Shown piece by piece: positions 62,305 to 64,000 of a stretch of 64,000 nucleotides of DNA (positions within the stretch are counted from its first letter, which is position 1; the number at the start of each line of letters is the position of its first letter). This DNA is from Paenibacillus vini. Lineage in GTDB: Bacteria > Bacillota > Bacilli > Paenibacillales > Paenibacillaceae. The notes beneath the pieces were generated by a model. That model did no database searches. It was not told where the DNA came from and was given only the letters and a program-made list of their open reading frames with translations. Location: assembly GCF_018403325.1 (NCBI RefSeq), contig NZ_BOSL01000016.1:1-64000 (forward strand), written 5' to 3'. A program made the translations under genes and the position numbers.

Positions 62305-63057
62305 TTATTCATGCGGGTATCTGTCATCAGCCGCTGGGGCAGCCTGGTGCCATCCGTCGACCACGCCCTGATAGAGCGCAATTCCTTGCTCGCCTTCGGG
62401 CGTCAGGACATAGCGGCCTCGCGCAACCCGGCGGAACCAGCCATAGTAGTTCCGCTGAAGGAATGCGGCGGCGTTGCCGATGCCGCTCCGGTCGCGGACC
62501 TCGCGCGGCGCCATCTCTCCGCCTGCCTGAAGGGCTAGGGCGACTCGTAGCGCCTTTTCGCGGTAGGCAGTGACCAGCTTCGTTCCGTTGCTGCCGCCGA
62601 CATTGTAATCTCCGCTGCGTTCGTTGAACTCGTAAAGCAGCTTGGAGGCCCGTGCTTTGATCACTTTCGGTGATGGCACGATAACTTTGTCGCCCGGGGA
62701 ACAGAGAATCTCCACAAAGGGCGGTTTTGTTTTATAGCGCGTTACGGTGATCAGGCCTAGACCCAGCCTGCGGCAAAGGATCGTAATTTCGTTCCAGCGC
62801 TGATTGTGGGCCCCGCGTTTGGCGCGGTTGCGTTCCACGGCGAGATAGACGTCGCTGCTTAGCTTTTGTCTTTCCAGCCCTTGCAGCAGCAGGTGGAGAT
62901 TGAATGTCTTTTTCATTTCCACGATGAGAGGCTGCTCGCTGTACGGCGAAATTCCAACCAGATCGCAGTGTCGAACCTCGCTTTTGACACTGTAGCCCCG
63001 CTCCTCGAAAAATGCCTTAAGCGGCGCATACAATTCCGTCTCATGCTGTACTGCCAT
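62305..63057 (-). CDS. DUF2161 family protein, PD-(D/E)XK nuclease-like
   Basis: A 250-residue protein. The nuclease-type core is at about 10-75: an acidic residue in HCDLVGISP and the ExK of PLIVEMKKTFNLHLLLQGLERQKLSSDVYLAV. A C-terminal winged-helix-like part (about 175-250) carries RDRSGIGNAAAFLQRNYYGWFRRVARGRYVLT. Members are predicted nucleases of unknown role. ATG at 63057 follows AAGGAAG; the TTG at 63075 is less likely. It is convergent with the preceding gene and divergent from prkA. Confidence 0.75.
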   Translation of the reverse strand: MAVQHETELYAPLKAFFEERGYSVKSEVRHCDLVGISPYSEQPLIVEMKKTFNLHLLLQGLERQKLSSDVYLAVERNRAKRGAHNQRWNEITILCRRLGLGLITVTRYKTKPPFVEILCSPGDKVIVPSPKVIKARASKLLYEFNERSGDYNVGGSNGTKLVTAYREKALRVALALQAGGEMAPREVRDRSGIGNAAAFLQRNYYGWFRRVARGRYVLTPEGEQGIALYQGVVDGWHQAAPAADDRYPHE

Positions 63058-63304
63058 CACGATCTTCCTTTTCAAGAAAATTTGCTTACCAAAAAATTAT
63101 ATCATATCCGAAGGTCAACTTATCCGCTCCCTCCGCATAGGTATGTAATACACTTTTTCCAAAAAGAGCGGCGATGTAACGCCGCATTCACACCCGGTGT
63201 AAAGAGCCGACGGGACAAAGAGCAAGGCATGAGCCCAGCGTTTCAGCCAGGATCACTAACGGGGGAATCAGAACACACCAAGCGGAGTACAGGAGGTACC
63301 GAAT

Positions 63305-64000
63305 ATGGATATTTTTGAACGTATAGCGGCATACCGGGCGGAGAGCGATTCGCTTGTCTGGAACGGAACATTCAAGCAATATATCGAATTGCTCGCCACA
63401 GACCCTGCGCCTGCCATGACAGCCCATGCCCGGGTATATGAAATGATCGAATCTTATGGCGTAGAAGAAGTGAACGGCCGGAAAAGGTATAAGTTCTTTG
63501 AACAGGAAATTTTCGGGCTCGATCGTGCGGTGGAGAAGCTGGTGGAGGAATATTTTCATTCAGCGGCAAGACGACTGGATGTTAGGAAGCGGATCCTGCT
63601 GCTAATGGGGCCGGTCAGCGGCGGCAAATCGACACTGGTGACGCTGCTAAAAAGAGGATTGGAGAAGTTCTCGCGTACCGACAAAGGGGCTGTCTATGCC
63701 ATAGCGGGTTGCCCGATGCATGAAGACCCGCTTCATTTGGTGCCTCATGAGCTTCGGCCGGAGGTGGAAAAGGCGCTTGGCGTGCGGATTGAAGGAAATC
63801 TTTGCCCGGTATGCCAGATGAGATTGAAGACGGAATATGACGGTGACATTGAACAGGTTGCTGTTGAGAGAGTGCTGTTGTCAGAAGATGGCCGGGTCGG
63901 TATCGGCACGTTCAGTCCTTCGGATCCGAAATCACAGGATATCGCGGACCTGACGGGAAGTATTGATTTTTCTACCATTACGGAATATGGTTCGGAATCG
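63305..64000 (+). CDS. prkA: PrkA family serine protein kinase (partial)
   Basis: The first 232 residues of a PrkA homologue; the gene runs off the right edge (B. subtilis PrkA is about 631 residues). Visible: DIFERIAAYR start, RYKFFEQEIFGLDRAVEKLVEEYFHSAARRLDVRKR, Walker A GPVSGGKST (about 103-111), and CPVCQMRLK. The AAA+ domain of PrkA has been tied to sporulation and a Lon-like ATPase role. ATG at 63305 follows AGGAGGT. In relatives yhbH and spoVR follow. Confidence 0.92.
   Translation, partial: MDIFERIAAYRAESDSLVWNGTFKQYIELLATDPAPAMTAHARVYEMIESYGVEEVNGRKRYKFFEQEIFGLDRAVEKLVEEYFHSAARRLDVRKRILLLMGPVSGGKSTLVTLLKRGLEKFSRTDKGAVYAIAGCPMHEDPLHLVPHELRPEVEKALGVRIEGNLCPVCQMRLKTEYDGDIEQVAVERVLLSEDGRVGIGTFSPSDPKSQDIADLTGSIDFSTITEYGSES

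Overview
The window comes from the chromosome of a Gram-positive, endospore-forming bacterium, most likely Paenibacillus or a close relative. Evidence: moderate G+C; AGGAGG-type ribosome binding sites with frequent TTG and GTG starts; two T-box leaders and a SAM-I riboswitch; sporulation genes (Spo0E-like, CotF-like, gamma-type SASP with a SigG-type promoter, ytxC, prkA); and Bacillus-type neighbourhoods such as pheS-pheT...zapA...mutS2 and ytxC-thrS. It is mainly core chromosome. The only mobile DNA seen is the 3' end of a group II intron at the left edge and a family of short intergenic repeats.

Layout. 0-11 kb: intron end, stress protein, YwbE, T-box-pheST, a very long ZapA, a CuA-like lipoprotein, a small membrane protein and mutS2. 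11-24 kb: DUF350 protein with a 27-aa ORF, zinc-ribbon protein, MFS transporter, FAD oxidoreductase, spore coat pair, alaR-alaT-like pair, Spo0E-like protein, cobalamin adenosyltransferase, pseudouridine synthase, Spx/ArsC-like protein, 5'-3' exonuclease, and a molybdate regulator divergent from modAB. 24-32 kb: HRDC protein, corA, and a SAM-riboswitch-controlled metA-metI-metC operon, then mqnC and ytxC. 32-44 kb: T-box-thrS, a 3D-domain protein, a SASP, liaFSR, htrA with an adjacent two-component system, and ispH. 44-49 kb: CAP-domain protein with a TQP minisatellite, an intergenic region rich in dyads, aroF, and glnA with GlnR boxes. 49-57 kb: a LacI-type regulator and a sugar ABC transporter operon with a GH94 phosphorylase and a mutarotase-like protein, probably for import and phosphorolysis of a beta-glucan disaccharide. 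57-64 kb: serC, trmL, an acetyltransferase, an AbrB paralogue with a cysteine pair module, a NAGPA-like secreted protein, an aminotransferase-tail ORF, a DUF2161 nuclease-like protein, and the first third of prkA, which runs off the window.

Most genes are ordinary housekeeping functions. The observations that deserve follow-up are non-coding: the GTTCAAAAAGTC-ended repeat family (about 30.05, 34.6 and 44.1 kb), four helically phased ATTGGA...TCCAAT dyads followed by 13-bp tandem repeats upstream of aroF, and a promoter followed at once by a strong terminator near 23.8 kb. On the protein side, the 515-residue ZapA is the most unusual. No clearly new defence or mobile system was found.
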